Below, one piece after another: positions 17,603-29,880 of a DNA stretch of 64,000 nucleotides. Made by a program: the position numbers and the translations under genes. The stretch is from Methylobacterium sp. PvR107 (GTDB lineage Bacteria; Pseudomonadota; Alphaproteobacteria; Rhizobiales; Beijerinckiaceae), in NCBI RefSeq assembly GCF_017833295.1, contig NZ_JAFIBW010000001.1, forward strand, positions 5,456,001-5,520,000, written 5' to 3'. Positions within the stretch are counted from its first letter, which is position 1. Each line of letters opens with the position of its first letter. The notes beneath the pieces were generated by a model. That model was not told where the DNA came from. It saw only the letters and a list, made by a program, of their open reading frames with translations, and ran no database searches.

Positions 17603-18622
17603 GTGACCCCCGACCTGATCCTGCCCTACGATGGCGTCCAGCCCGATTTCGCCAGCCGTCCCGTCTGGTGCGGCCGCGGCAGCACGGTGATCGGCGCGGC
17701 CCGGATCGGCGCGCAGGCCTGGATCGGCGACGAGGCGGTGATCCGGGCCGACGGGCAGAGCGTCGTCCTGGGGGACCGCTTCTGGCTCGGCCACCGCTCG
17801 ACCGTCCACATCGCCACCTTCGCGCAGGGGACGCAGGTCGGCGACCGGGTGACGGTCGGGCGCAACAGCGTCGTGCATGCCTGCACGGTCGGCTCCGACG
17901 TGGTGATCGAGGACGACGTGGTGATCCTCGACGGCGCGATCATCGGCGACGGGACGGTGATCGAGGCGGGATCGACCGTCTTCCCGCGGGCGAACCTGGC
18001 CGGCGGCTACGCCTATGCCGGCAGCCCCGCGCGACAGAGCCGGCCGGTGGGGCCGGACGAGGTCGCCGAGCGCGCCGAGCGGCTGCGCGAGCGGATGGGC
18101 GACGGTCCCGCGCTCCCGGCCGGAGAGGCGCCGGAGATCGAGGCCAGCGTGTTCGTGGCGCGCACCGCCCATCTGCGCGGGCGCGTCAGCCTGGGGGCGG
18201 GTACGAGCGTGCTGTTCTGCTGCGACCTCAATGCCGAGGTCGGCCCGATCGTGGTCGGCGCCGACACCAACATCCAGGATAATACGGTGATCCGCACCCG
18301 GGGCGAGGGCGTCGTGATCGGGCGGGACACCACGATCGCCCACAATGTCCGCATGGCCGATTGCCGGATCGGAGCGCGCTCCCTGATCGGCATCGGCGCC
18401 AGCATCACGTCCGGCACCCTGATCGCCGACGACGTCATGCTGGCGGCCGGCGCCACCACCGATCCCGGCCAGATTCTGGAGGCCGGTTATCTCTGGGGCG
18501 GCCGGCCCGCACGGATCCTAGCGCCGCTCGATGCCGAGAAGCGCGCGATGATGATCCGCATCGTCGAGGGCTACTGCCAGCACGGCCGGGAATACCGGGC
18601 CGCGCAGGAGGCGCTGGCCTAG
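17603..18622 (+). CDS. Tandem gamma-carbonic-anhydrase-like (left-handed beta-helix) protein
   Basis: 339 residues from GTG 17603 (GGAGGAGGAAA upstream). Two hexapeptide-repeat domains, about 5-150 and 178-315, are each gamma-CA-like. Using Methanosarcina Cam as guide (zinc ligands His81, 117, 122), domain 1 keeps the 81 and 122 equivalents (His69, His92) but has Arg87 for 117. Domain 2 keeps only the 117 equivalent (His247) and has Arg231 and Ala252 for the others. Domain 1 keeps the R-x-D pair (Arg48, Asp50); domain 2 keeps NIQD (223-226). In Cam each site takes 81+122 from one chain and 117 from its neighbour, so the halves are complementary. A C-terminal helix tail follows. It could be a carbonic anhydrase, an acyltransferase-fold scaffold, or inactive. 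Confidence 0.82.
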   Translation: MTPDLILPYDGVQPDFASRPVWCGRGSTVIGAARIGAQAWIGDEAVIRADGQSVVLGDRFWLGHRSTVHIATFAQGTQVGDRVTVGRNSVVHACTVGSDVVIEDDVVILDGAIIGDGTVIEAGSTVFPRANLAGGYAYAGSPARQSRPVGPDEVAERAERLRERMGDGPALPAGEAPEIEASVFVARTAHLRGRVSLGAGTSVLFCCDLNAEVGPIVVGADTNIQDNTVIRTRGEGVVIGRDTTIAHNVRMADCRIGARSLIGIGASITSGTLIADDVMLAAGATTDPGQILEAGYLWGGRPARILAPLDAEKRAMMIRIVEGYCQHGREYRAAQEALA

Positions 18623-18672
18623 CGTCCGACCGTCATCGGCCCTTTTGCCCGCGCGCGAATTTGCCCGCGCCC

Positions 18673-19533
<861 letters not shown>

Positions 19534-19553
19534 GACACGGTCTCCAGTGTCGG

Positions 19554-20246
19554 TCAGCGGATGATGGCCACGCGGCGCTGCAGGCGGCGCACCAGGAACG
19601 AGGCCGAGAAGCAGATCGCAAAATAGACCACGGCCGCGAAGATATACATCTCGACGAGACGGCCGTCGCGCTGGGCCACCTTCGAGGCGGCGCCCATGAA
19701 GTCCGTGAGCGACAGCACGTAGACCAGGGAGGTGTCCTGGAACAGCACGATCGTCTGGGTCAGCAGCAGCGGCAGCATGTTGCGGAAGGCCTGGGGCAGG
19801 ACGACGTTGCCCATGGTCTGCCAGTAATTCATTCCCAGCGCCTGCGCGGCGGCGGTCTGGCCCTTGGGGATCGACTGGATGCCAGCCCGCATGATCTCCG
19901 AGAAGTAAGCCGCCTCGAAGGCCATGAAGGTGATCAGCGCCGACGGGAACGCACCGACCTGGATCGGGGTCGTGCCCCCGGTCAGGTAGGCGCCGATATA
20001 CGGCACGAGGAAGTAGAACCAGAAGATGACCAGCACGAGGGGCAGCGAGCGGCACAGCTCGACGTAGCCCTTCGCGAGGTGCCACAGGCCGGGAATGCCC
20101 GAGAGCCGCGCCATCGCCAGCAGCGTGCCGATGATCACGCCGCCCACCGCCGCCATGGCGGTGAGCGTCACGGTGAAGACCATGCCCTGACCGAACAGGT
20201 AGGGCAGGGACGAGACGATGACGGAGAAATCGAAATTCGAGAGCAT
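19554..20246 (-). CDS. gltK: Glutamate/aspartate-type ABC permease GltK
   Basis: 230 residues, about five membrane helices. [20 protein letters not shown] is the EAA loop that docks on the ATPase. The N-terminus [26 protein letters not shown] is typical of HisM/GltK permeases. It pairs with GltJ to form the membrane channel. In the operon it lies between gltJ (55 nt upstream) and gltL (20 nt downstream). The ligand is assigned from the cognate binding protein. Confidence 0.88.
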   Translation of the reverse strand: MLSNFDFSVIVSSLPYLFGQGMVFTVTLTAMAAVGGVIIGTLLAMARLSGIPGLWHLAKGYVELCRSLPLVLVIFWFYFLVPYIGAYLTGGTTPIQVGAFPSALITFMAFEAAYFSEIMRAGIQSIPKGQTAAAQALGMNYWQTMGNVVLPQAFRNMLPLLLTQTIVLFQDTSLVYVLSLTDFMGAASKVAQRDGRLVEMYIFAAVVYFAICFSASFLVRRLQRRVAIIR

Positions 20247-20301
20247 CGGGGCCTGTTCGCGGTGGCCGTCGGACGGCGGAGGATCGGGCGGCGCGCTGTC
20301 C

Positions 20302-21024
20302 TCAGCGCTGGCCGGGAATGGCGACCGCCTTCTCCAGGAAGGTCGCCGCCGTGACGACCACGAGGTTGATGATCACGTAGAGGATCGTCGCCGCCGTGAA
20401 CGCCTCGAACACCTGGAAGGAGAATTCCTGCATCGAGCGCGCGCGGGCGGTCAGCTCGAGGAGGCCGATGGTCAGCGCCACCGACGTGTTCTTCAGGTTG
20501 TTGAGGAATTCCGAGGTCATCGGCGGCAGGATGATCCGGTAGGCGTTGGGCAGCAGCACGTAGCGGTAGGTCTGATAGGTCGTGAAGCCCATGGCGGTGC
20601 CGGCCATGCGCTGGCCCCGCGGCAGCGACTGGATGCCGGCGCGGACCTGCTCGGCGACCCGCGAGGCGGTGAAGAAGCCGAGGCACACCACCGCCGTGTA
20701 GAACGGCGCGTCGGGCAGTTGCTTGATCGCGTCGCCGATCCGAGTCGGGACCACTTCGGGCAGCACGAAATACCAGAGGAACATCTGCACCAGCAGCGGC
20801 ACGTTGCGGAACACTTCCACGTAAGCCGTGCCGATGGCGTTCGCGGGCTTCGACGGCAATGTCCGGAGCACGCCGACCAGGGACCCGAGGAAGAAGGCGA
20901 TCACCCAGGAGCAGAGCGCGGTCGTGATCGTCCACATGAGCCCCGAGAGCAGCATGTCGAGATACGTGCCGTTGCCCTCCGGCGAGGCGTCGAAGAAGAT
21001 CCGCCAGTTCCAGTTGTAGTTCAT
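20302..21024 (-). CDS. gltJ: Glutamate/aspartate-type ABC permease GltJ
   Basis: 240 residues. NYNWNWRIFFDASPEGNGTYLDMLLSGL-like starts are diagnostic of GltJ. The EAA loop is AEQVRAGIQSLPRGQRMAGT. About five helices. It is the first permease of the operon, 89 nt after the binding-protein gene; that spacer (21025-21113) may hold an RNA-processing or differential-expression element, though I see no clear hairpin in it. Confidence 0.88.
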   Translation of the reverse strand: MNYNWNWRIFFDASPEGNGTYLDMLLSGLMWTITTALCSWVIAFFLGSLVGVLRTLPSKPANAIGTAYVEVFRNVPLLVQMFLWYFVLPEVVPTRIGDAIKQLPDAPFYTAVVCLGFFTASRVAEQVRAGIQSLPRGQRMAGTAMGFTTYQTYRYVLLPNAYRIILPPMTSEFLNNLKNTSVALTIGLLELTARARSMQEFSFQVFEAFTAATILYVIINLVVVTAATFLEKAVAIPGQR

Positions 21025-21113
21025 CGCGCCGCTTCTAATGTGAACTTAAAGAGACGCACCGCAGGCCGGAGCCCGCGGTGCGCATCATCGCATGAAAGCG
21101 TACCGGGCGGATC

Positions 21114-22037
21114 TCAGTAGGCCGCCGGATCGGGGCTCGAGATCGGGGTCGTGAACTGCTTCTTCATCTCCGCGCTCATCGGCAGGTTGAGGTTGATGTT
21201 GCGCGGCGGGATCGGCTGGGTGAACCACTTGTCGTAGAGCTTCTTGCCCTCCGCACTTGTGTAGAGCTTGGCGGTGGCGTCGTCCGCGACCTTCTTGAAC
21301 TCCGTGTCGTCCTTGCGCAGCATGATGCCGTAGGGCTCGGGCTTCGAAAGGGCCTCGGTGGAGATCTCGTAGGCCGACGGGTCCTTCGAGGAGGCGGCGA
21401 GCGAGGCGAGCAGCACGTCATCCATCACGAAGGCGGCGGCGCGGCCGGTCTCGACCATCAGGAACGCCTCGGCGTGGTCCTTGGCCGGCAGGATCGTCAG
21501 GCCGAGCTTCCGCTCCGTGTTGGCCTCGTTGATCTGCTTGATATTCGTGGTGCCCGAGGTCGACACAACCGTCTTGCCCTTCAGGTCCTCGATCGTGTGC
21601 AGGTTGGCCGACTTCTTCGAGACGTAGCGGGTCGCGGTCAGGAAGTGCGAGTTGGTGAACCACACCTGCTTCTCGCGCTCGGCATTGTTGGTCGTCGAGC
21701 CGCATTCGAGGTCGATCGTGCCGTTCGCCATCAGCGGGATGCGGGTGGCGGAGGTGACGGGGTTCAGCTTCACCTCCAGGTTCGGGAGGTTGAGCTTGGC
21801 CTTCACGGCGTCGGCGATCTTGAAGCAGATGTCCATCGCGTAGCCGACCGGCTTCTGGTCACCGCCGAGATACGAGAATGGCACGGACGCGTCGCGGTAG
21901 CCGATGACGATGGCGTTGGAATCCTTCACCTTCTTCAGGGTGCCGGTCAGTTCCTGCGCCCGCAGGCTCAGGGGGGCGAGGGCGAGGGTCAGGCCCAGCG
22001 CGGCGGCAACGCCGCGGCGCGCGAAATCAGACTGCAT
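21114..22037 (-). CDS. gltI: Glutamate/aspartate ABC substrate-binding protein
   Basis: 307 residues. Signal peptide 1-27 (R-R, hydrophobic core, SLRAQ cleavage). ELTGTLKKVKDSNAIVIGYR, DLECGSTTNNAEREKQV and FVMDDVLL are the GltI/DEBP family motifs; the Arg/Thr/Ser residues within them form the dicarboxylic amino-acid pocket in known members. It captures glutamate or aspartate in the periplasm for GltJKL. ATG 22037 gives the expected signal peptide. A paralogue without transporter genes lies at 29881. Confidence 0.9.
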   Translation of the reverse strand: MQSDFARRGVAAALGLTLALAPLSLRAQELTGTLKKVKDSNAIVIGYRDASVPFSYLGGDQKPVGYAMDICFKIADAVKAKLNLPNLEVKLNPVTSATRIPLMANGTIDLECGSTTNNAEREKQVWFTNSHFLTATRYVSKKSANLHTIEDLKGKTVVSTSGTTNIKQINEANTERKLGLTILPAKDHAEAFLMVETGRAAAFVMDDVLLASLAASSKDPSAYEISTEALSKPEPYGIMLRKDDTEFKKVADDATAKLYTSAEGKKLYDKWFTQPIPPRNINLNLPMSAEMKKQFTTPISSPDPAAY

Positions 22038-22550
22038 CGGTACGGAACTCCTGGATCGGGCCGAACTTCGTCGGCTGGCGGCGGGGTATGCGGGCCCGCC
22101 CGCTCGGGCGACGCCTGTGCAATGATGGTGCCGGGAGACGCGTCTCGGGGCCGCGCAGGGCTGCGGCCGAATACGGACACCTTGCGGCCAAGCTCGCGCA
22201 TACACCCGCAGACGCGATCCCTGCCGTCGTCATGGCCTCCTCCCGGGCGCTGAGCCGGCCTCACGCTCGCGCCGGCGGCATCATGCACACTTCTTAGGCG
22301 TACGCACGCGGTGCGGAAGACGGATCGGCCAACTTGGCTGACGAATCCCCGGTATAGAATACGACGGCGCCGCCCCGGACGGTCTCTCGGGTCGGCGTCG
22401 GGTGAATACTTACAGAACGACAGCGTGCCGTGACTCACCGATCACGCCGCTTCATTGTCTGATCGGAAAGCGATCCGGCGGAACAACCACCCGGTCATCC
22501 CGGGGCGCCGCAGGCGGGCCCGGAATGACGTGGTTCGAAGCCCCGGCGAC
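22038..22550. other. Intergenic region upstream of gltI with palindromic repeat
   Basis: 513 nt with no supported gene. It must carry the gltI promoter, read leftward, although no consensus -35/-10 pair stands out. At 22495-22528 it carries a copy of the dispersed palindrome (TCATCCCGGG with CCCGGAATGA, 9 of 10 paired), lying just beyond the livJ stop, where it could end livJ transcription. Confidence 0.6.
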
Positions 22551-23672
22551 TTACTTGGTCAGCTCGTTGCCGCTGTAGTCGATCTTGCCGTCGGCGCCCT
22601 TCTTCCACTCATACATGACGTAGTCGGGCCGGGTGATGTCGCCCTTCTTGTCGTAGGCGATCGGGCCGACCACCGTATCCACCGGCTTGCCCTGGTGCAG
22701 CCACTCGGCGATCTTCTTGCCGTCGCTCGAGCCGGTCTCGGCCATCGCCTTCGCCAGCACCTGCACGGCCGCGTAGGAGTACAGGGTGTAGCCCTCGGGA
22801 TCGATATTCTTGGCCTTGAAGGCCGCGAGCGCGCCCTTGGCGTTCGGGTTCTTGCGGGCATCCGGCGGGAAGGTGGTGAGCGTGCCCTCCGCAGCCGGAC
22901 CGGCGATCGCCACCAGCTCGCGGTCGACCATGCCGTCGCCGCCCATCATCGGCGCCTTCAGGCCCTGATCGCGCATCTGACGCAGGATCAGCCCGGCCTC
23001 GGTGTAGTAGCCGCCGAAATAGACCACGTCGACGTTCGCCGACTTCAGCTTGGAGACAAGGGCGGAATAATCCTTCTCGCCTGGGTTGATACCCTCGTAC
23101 ATCACGTCCTTGCCGCCCTTGGCCTTGAGCGCCTTCAGGGTCTCGTCGGCGAGGCCCTTGCCATAGGGGGTCTTGTCGTGGACGAACGCGATCTTCTTGC
23201 CCTTGAAGTGCTCGGCCAGGTAGGTGCCGGCCACCGCGCCCTGCTGGTCGTCGCGGCCGCAGGTGCGGAACGTGTTCCACATGCCGCGCTCCGTGAACTT
23301 CACGTTCGTGGAGGCGGGGGTGACCTGGATGATGCCGGCGTCGAGATAGACGTCGGAGGCCGGGATCGACACGCCGGAATTGTAGTCGCCGACGACCATC
23401 TTCACGCCGTCGCTGGCGAACTTGTTGGCCACCGAGACGCCCTGCTTCGGGTCCGAGGCGTCGTCGCCGACCGTGACGGTCAGCGTTGTGCCCTTCAGGG
23501 TGCCGGCCTTGTTGAGGTCCTCGACCGCCTGGCTGGCGCCGTTCTTGAGCTGGGCGCCGATGGCGGCGCTGTTGCCGGTGATCGGCGCGGCGACGCCGAG
23601 CTTGACCTCGGCGGCCTGCGCGGCCGCCACCATCGCGCCGAGGGCGAGCCCGGCCAGCAGAATCGATCTCAT
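22551..23672 (-). CDS. livJ: Branched-chain amino-acid ABC substrate-binding protein
   Basis: 373 residues. Signal peptide ends at AQAAE (about residue 21). Mature protein: VKLGVAAPITGNSAAIG, ADVYLDAGIIQVTPASTN and KIAFVHDKTPYGKGLADET, the LivJ/LivK periplasmic-binding fold type I. It binds leucine, isoleucine, valine or related solutes. It lies downstream of the livHMGF set on the same strand, 49 nt after the small membrane-protein gene, and probably ends the operon. Confidence 0.9.
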   Translation of the reverse strand: MRSILLAGLALGAMVAAAQAAEVKLGVAAPITGNSAAIGAQLKNGASQAVEDLNKAGTLKGTTLTVTVGDDASDPKQGVSVANKFASDGVKMVVGDYNSGVSIPASDVYLDAGIIQVTPASTNVKFTERGMWNTFRTCGRDDQQGAVAGTYLAEHFKGKKIAFVHDKTPYGKGLADETLKALKAKGGKDVMYEGINPGEKDYSALVSKLKSANVDVVYFGGYYTEAGLILRQMRDQGLKAPMMGGDGMVDRELVAIAGPAAEGTLTTFPPDARKNPNAKGALAAFKAKNIDPEGYTLYSYAAVQVLAKAMAETGSSDGKKIAEWLHQGKPVDTVVGPIAYDKKGDITRPDYVMYEWKKGADGKIDYSGNELTK

Positions 23673-23721
23673 CGCGTAGTTCCCCTAAGTGTCAGGACCG
23701 CACGTGCGGATCCGGCCGCAC

Positions 23722-24095
23722 TCATCGGACCTCGCCGGCCGCGGGCGCGCGTGCGCGCCATGTCAGCGGTGAGGTCTTCTCGTAGAGCCAGCGGTACTGG
23801 CTCGTCATCTGGCGCGTCCGCGTGTAGCGGAAGCCCGCCGCGCCGATGATCATGACGACGACCGCGTCGACCGCATAGTAATGCAGCGACAGCAGGGTGC
23901 CCGAAAACAGGGCGTAGTGGATGAAGCGCACGGCGGCGGCCACCAGAAGCAGCGCCAGGGCGCAGTGCCAGAACGGCCGCCAGCCCCGGGCGATGCCGCG
24001 GGCCGCCATCCAGCCGGCCCAGCCGCCCATCACCACCGTCACGAGCAGGAACAGCCACGCCGACGGCTCCTCGTACAGGATCCCCTGCAGCATGC

Positions 24096-24099
<4 letters not shown>
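23722..24099 (-). CDS. Small membrane protein of the liv locus (DUF6867-like)
   Basis: 125 residues, three to four hydrophobic helices (WLFLLVTVVMGGWAGWMAARG, FWHCALALLLVAAAVRF, YYAVDAVVVMIIGAAGF) and a basic C-terminus with YRWLYEKTSPLTWR. I believe it belongs to DUF6867, a family seen beside branched-chain amino-acid importers in Hyphomicrobiales; recalled, not searched. ATG 24099 overlaps the livF stop as ATGA, so it is translationally coupled to the transporter and may be an accessory subunit. Confidence 0.7.
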
Positions 24100-24889
<790 letters not shown>

Positions 24890-24893
<4 letters not shown>

Positions 24894-25776
24894 GCCGAGG
24901 CTCCCGTAGGAGCGTCCGCATGCGGCACGGTGATCCCGACCTCGGCCTCCACGGCCTCGACCTCCTCGTCCTCGACGCCGAGATAGGCGGCGATCACCTT
25001 CGGGTCGGCCCGCACCTCGGCGGGGGAGCCGTCGGCGATCTTCACGCCGTAATCGAGCACCACCACGTGGTCGGAGATCTCCATCACCACCGACATGTCG
25101 TGCTCGATCAGCAGCACCGACGTGTCGTGCGCGTCGCGGATGTGACGCAGGAGCCCGTTCAGCTCCGCCGATTCCCGCGGATTGAGGCCGGCGGCCGGCT
25201 CGTCGAGGCAGAGCAGCACCGGATCGGTGCACATCGCACGGGCGATCTCCAGGCGCCGCTGCGCACCGTAGGGCAGGGCGCCGGCCGGGTCGTCGGCGCG
25301 CTTCATCAGGTCGATCCGGTCAAGCCATGCCTTGGCGCGCTCGATCGCGGCTTCTTGCGCGTCCCGGTAGGTCTTGAGGCCGAGCAGCCCCAGGATGGTG
25401 AAGCCCGAGGCCCGCATCAGCGGCGCGTGCTGGGCGACCAGGAGGTTCTCCAGGACGGTCATGCCCTGGAACAGGCGGATGTTCTGAAAGGTGCGGGCGA
25501 CCCGCGCGGTGCGGTTGACCTTGTGGTTGGGCAGTCGCTCAAGCAGGTGCGCCGTGCCGTCGGCATGCGCCAGCGTCAGCATGCCCTCGGTGGGCTTGTA
25601 GAAGCCGGTGATGCAGTTGAACACCGTGGTCTTGCCGGCCCCGTTCGGGCCGATCAGCGCGGTGATGTCGCCGCGGCGCGCCTCGAAGGACAGGTCGGAA
25701 ACGGCGGTCAGGCCGCCGAACCGCATGGTCAGGTGCTCGACCGCGAGCACCGGCGGGGCGGGGGGCGACGTCGCCA

Positions 25777-25777
<1 letters not shown>
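24890..25777 (-). CDS. livG: Branched-chain amino-acid ABC ATP-binding protein LivG
   Basis: 295 residues. Walker [30 protein letters not shown], signature-region [14 protein letters not shown] and [20 protein letters not shown] are LivG hallmarks. The signature is the degenerate PYGAQRR form common in LivG. The C-terminal 40 residues are acidic ([11 protein letters not shown]). ATG 25777 overlaps the livM stop by one base (TGATG). Confidence 0.94.
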
Positions 25778-27170
<1,393 letters not shown>

Positions 27171-27171
<1 letters not shown>

Positions 27172-28088
27172 CAGACTTTCTCGACCTCGGGCCGGCCCAG
27201 GATGCCCGACGGCATGAAGATCAGCACGATCGCCAGGATCGAGAAGGCGGCGACGTCCTTGTACTCGATGGAGAAGTAGGCGGACCAGAAGGTCTCGATC
27301 AGCCCGATGATCAGGCCGCCGAGCACCGCGCCCGGCAGGGAGCCGATGCCGCCGAGCACCGCGGCGGTGAAGGCCTTCACGCCGGGCACGAACCCGTCAG
27401 AGAACGACACGACGCCGTAATACATGAGGTAGAGGACACCCGCGACGGCCGCCAAGGCGGCGCCGAGCACGAAGGTCAGCGAGATCGTCCGGTCGACATC
27501 GATCCCGAGCAGCGCCGCCATCTTGCGGTCCTGCTCGCAGGCGCGCTGCGCCCGGCCGAACGGCGTGCGCTGCACGAGATACCAAAAGCCGGTGAGCAGC
27601 ACGGCAGTCACCGCCATGATCAGCACCTGCTTCCAGGCCAGGAACACCGCGTAGCCATCGCGCTCGAACAGGGTGATACCGCCCGAGAACATCGGCGGGG
27701 TCGGCTTGTTGCGCGCGCCCTGGACGACCTGCACGAAGTTCGACAGGAAGATCGAGACGCCGATCGCCGAGATCAGCGGCGCGAGCCGGAACGAGCCGCG
27801 CAAGGGCCGGTAGGCGACACGCTCGATCGCCCAGCCCCACAGGGCGGTCAGCGCCATGGCGACCACCAGCACCACGAGGAAGGCCAGCGCGATCGAGCTG
27901 ATTCCGAGCCAGACGGTCAGCAGCAGGAAGGTGATCAATGCGATGAAGCAGGAGACCATGAAGACGTCGCCATGGGCGAAGTTAACCATGCCGATGATGC
28001 CGAACACCATCGTGTAGCCGATGGCGATCAAGCCGTAGATCGAGCCGAGGGTCAGCCCGTTGATGAGCTGCTGTACGAAAACGTCCAT
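27171..28088 (-). CDS. livH: Branched-chain amino-acid ABC permease LivH
   Basis: 305 residues with about eight helices. QQLINGLTLGSIYGLIAIGY and IGMVNFAHGDVFM are LivH signatures; RACEQDRKMAALLGIDVDRT is the coupling loop. First gene of the liv operon. The 245-nt spacer to the divergent symporter gene should hold both promoters. Confidence 0.94.
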
Positions 28089-28333
28089 GGACTCCCGCGC
28101 GCGTTCGTTTTCTTGTGCCGTCCGCGCCGAGCGCGGGCGGTTCGTCGCCGCAAGTCTCGTACCGCAAGCGTAGCCAACCGGCCACCGGTTTCATCGCCGC
28201 CCGAGCGTCGCGTGAAAACAGTCGACCGCACCAGTAACCGGGCCTGAATGGGCTTGCGTCTGGCGTAGTTCGTGCTTCACGTTAACGAACTTTAATGCTC
28301 GCTCATCCCGGGCGCTGGCGAGGAGCAGTACCG

Positions 28334-29614
28334 ATGGCAGGTTCACGGCTCACGACGATGATCTTCGTCGGCATGCTCCTCGGGATCGCGGTGGGCTACG
28401 CCTGCAGTATCACCTGGCCGGATCCGCAGACCGCGAAGGAGATCGCCGGCTACATCGCGCTGATCTCCGACATATTCCTGCGGCTGATCAAGATGATCAT
28501 CGCGCCGCTGGTATTCTCGACACTGGTCGTCGGCATCGCGCATCTCGGCGACACCGCCGCGGTCGGCCGCGTCGGCGGCAAGGCCCTGCTCTGGTTCGTC
28601 GGCGCCTCGTTCTGCTCGCTGATGCTCGGCCTGATCCTGGTCAACCTGATGCAGCCGGGCGTGAACCTGAACCTGCCGCTGCCCGATGTCGGCGCCGGCA
28701 CGGGTCTGAAGACCGCCTCGCTCTCGCTCAAGGAATTCGTGACCCACTTGGTGCCGAAGAGCGCCGTCGAGGCCATGGCCAACAACGAGATCCTGCAGAT
28801 CGTGGTCTTCTCGATCTTCTTCGGCGTCGCGCTCGCGGCTCTCGGCGAGAAGGGCCACTTCCTCGCAAAAGGCATCGAGGGCGTGGCCGATGTCATGCTG
28901 AAGGTGACGGGCTACGTGATGCTGTTCGCCCCCGTGGCGGTGTTTGCCGCCATCGCGGCGACGATCACCACGCAGGGCATCGGCGTGCTCATCACCTACG
29001 GCAAGTTCCTGATCGAGTTCTACATCGGCCTCGCGGTGCTGTGGGCGCTGCTGATGGGCGTCGGCTTCCTGCTGCTCGGGGGCAGCGGCATCATGAGGCT
29101 GATCAACCTGATCAAGGAGCCGTTCGTGCTGGCCTTCTCGACGGCGTCGAGCGAGGCCGCCTACCCGAAGATGCTGACCAACCTCGAGCAGTTCGGCGTG
29201 CCCAACCGCATCACCTCGTTCGTGCTGCCGATGGGCTACTCATTCAACCTCGACGGCTCGATGATGTACTGCACCTTTGCGGTGATGTTCATCGCCCAGG
29301 CCTACAACATCCCGCTGACCTGGGGTCAGCAGCTCACGATGCTGTTCCTGCTGATGGTCACCTCGAAGGGCATGGCCGGCGTGCCGCGCGCCTCGCTGGT
29401 GGTGATCTCGGCGACGCTGACGCAGTTCAACATCCCGGAAGCCGGCCTGCTGCTGATCATCGGCATCGACCAGTTCCTCGACATGGGCCGCTCGGCCACA
29501 AACGTCCTGGGCAACAGCGTCGCCACGGTGGCGGTCGCCAAGTGGGAGGGCCAACTCACCGCGACCGACCAGCGCCTGGACCATGTCGGCACCGTGGCCT
29601 CGCCGGCGGAGTAG
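28334..29614 (+). CDS. Dicarboxylate/amino-acid:cation symporter (DAACS/SLC1 family)
   Basis: 426 residues. Helix-rich, with the SLC1 hairpin serine stretch (FSTASSEAAYPKML), the NLDGSMMY motif of TM7 that binds sodium/substrate, and DQFLDMGRSATNVLGNSVAT in TM8. It takes up C4-dicarboxylates or acidic amino acids with protons or sodium. It resembles DctA and GltP about equally, so no symbol is given. GAGGAG precedes ATG 28334 by 9 nt. The position beside gltI-like and liv genes gives the region an amino-acid uptake theme. Confidence 0.88.
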   Translation: MAGSRLTTMIFVGMLLGIAVGYACSITWPDPQTAKEIAGYIALISDIFLRLIKMIIAPLVFSTLVVGIAHLGDTAAVGRVGGKALLWFVGASFCSLMLGLILVNLMQPGVNLNLPLPDVGAGTGLKTASLSLKEFVTHLVPKSAVEAMANNEILQIVVFSIFFGVALAALGEKGHFLAKGIEGVADVMLKVTGYVMLFAPVAVFAAIAATITTQGIGVLITYGKFLIEFYIGLAVLWALLMGVGFLLLGGSGIMRLINLIKEPFVLAFSTASSEAAYPKMLTNLEQFGVPNRITSFVLPMGYSFNLDGSMMYCTFAVMFIAQAYNIPLTWGQQLTMLFLLMVTSKGMAGVPRASLVVISATLTQFNIPEAGLLLIIGIDQFLDMGRSATNVLGNSVATVAVAKWEGQLTATDQRLDHVGTVASPAE

Positions 29615-29687
29615 GGGACAGGGTCGCATCGCGGAGCCTAATCCATAGCCTACGATGGTTGCAGACCGGCGGTGACGCGCTCGCCTG

Positions 29688-29783
29688 CCCCTTGTGGGGA
29701 GGAGTTCGAGATGGGGTTGTGCTGAATGGAGATCGGCGGTGCCTTCTGCACCACCCCCACCCCTGGCCCCTTCCCACAAGGGG
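29688..29783. repeat. Long imperfect palindrome with CCCCTTGTGGG arms
   Basis: CCCCTTGTGGGGAGG at 29688-29702 pairs with CCTTCCCACAAGGGG at 29769-29783 (14 of 15). The inner part is rich in GGGG/CCCC blocks that can pair further. It lies between two same-strand genes (symporter and binding protein). Its composition is similar to the GGGAGAGGGG element inside the acylase gene, but the arms differ, so it is a related yet separate repeat type. Confidence 0.7.
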
Positions 29784-29880
29784 AGGGGGAAAGCGCCATT
29801 CACTCAGGGCGTTTGCGCCCAACCGCGGTTTCAAATTCTGCTGCCACCTTGAAATGCGCCTCGAACGGTAGAGGATGACG

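Noticed and set aside
28280..28293. TTAA-CGAACT-TTAA upstream of the symporter gene, CtrA-like
   Set aside because: Spacer is 6 nt, not 7; CtrA needs fixed spacing, so it is probably an ordinary AT-rich promoter feature.
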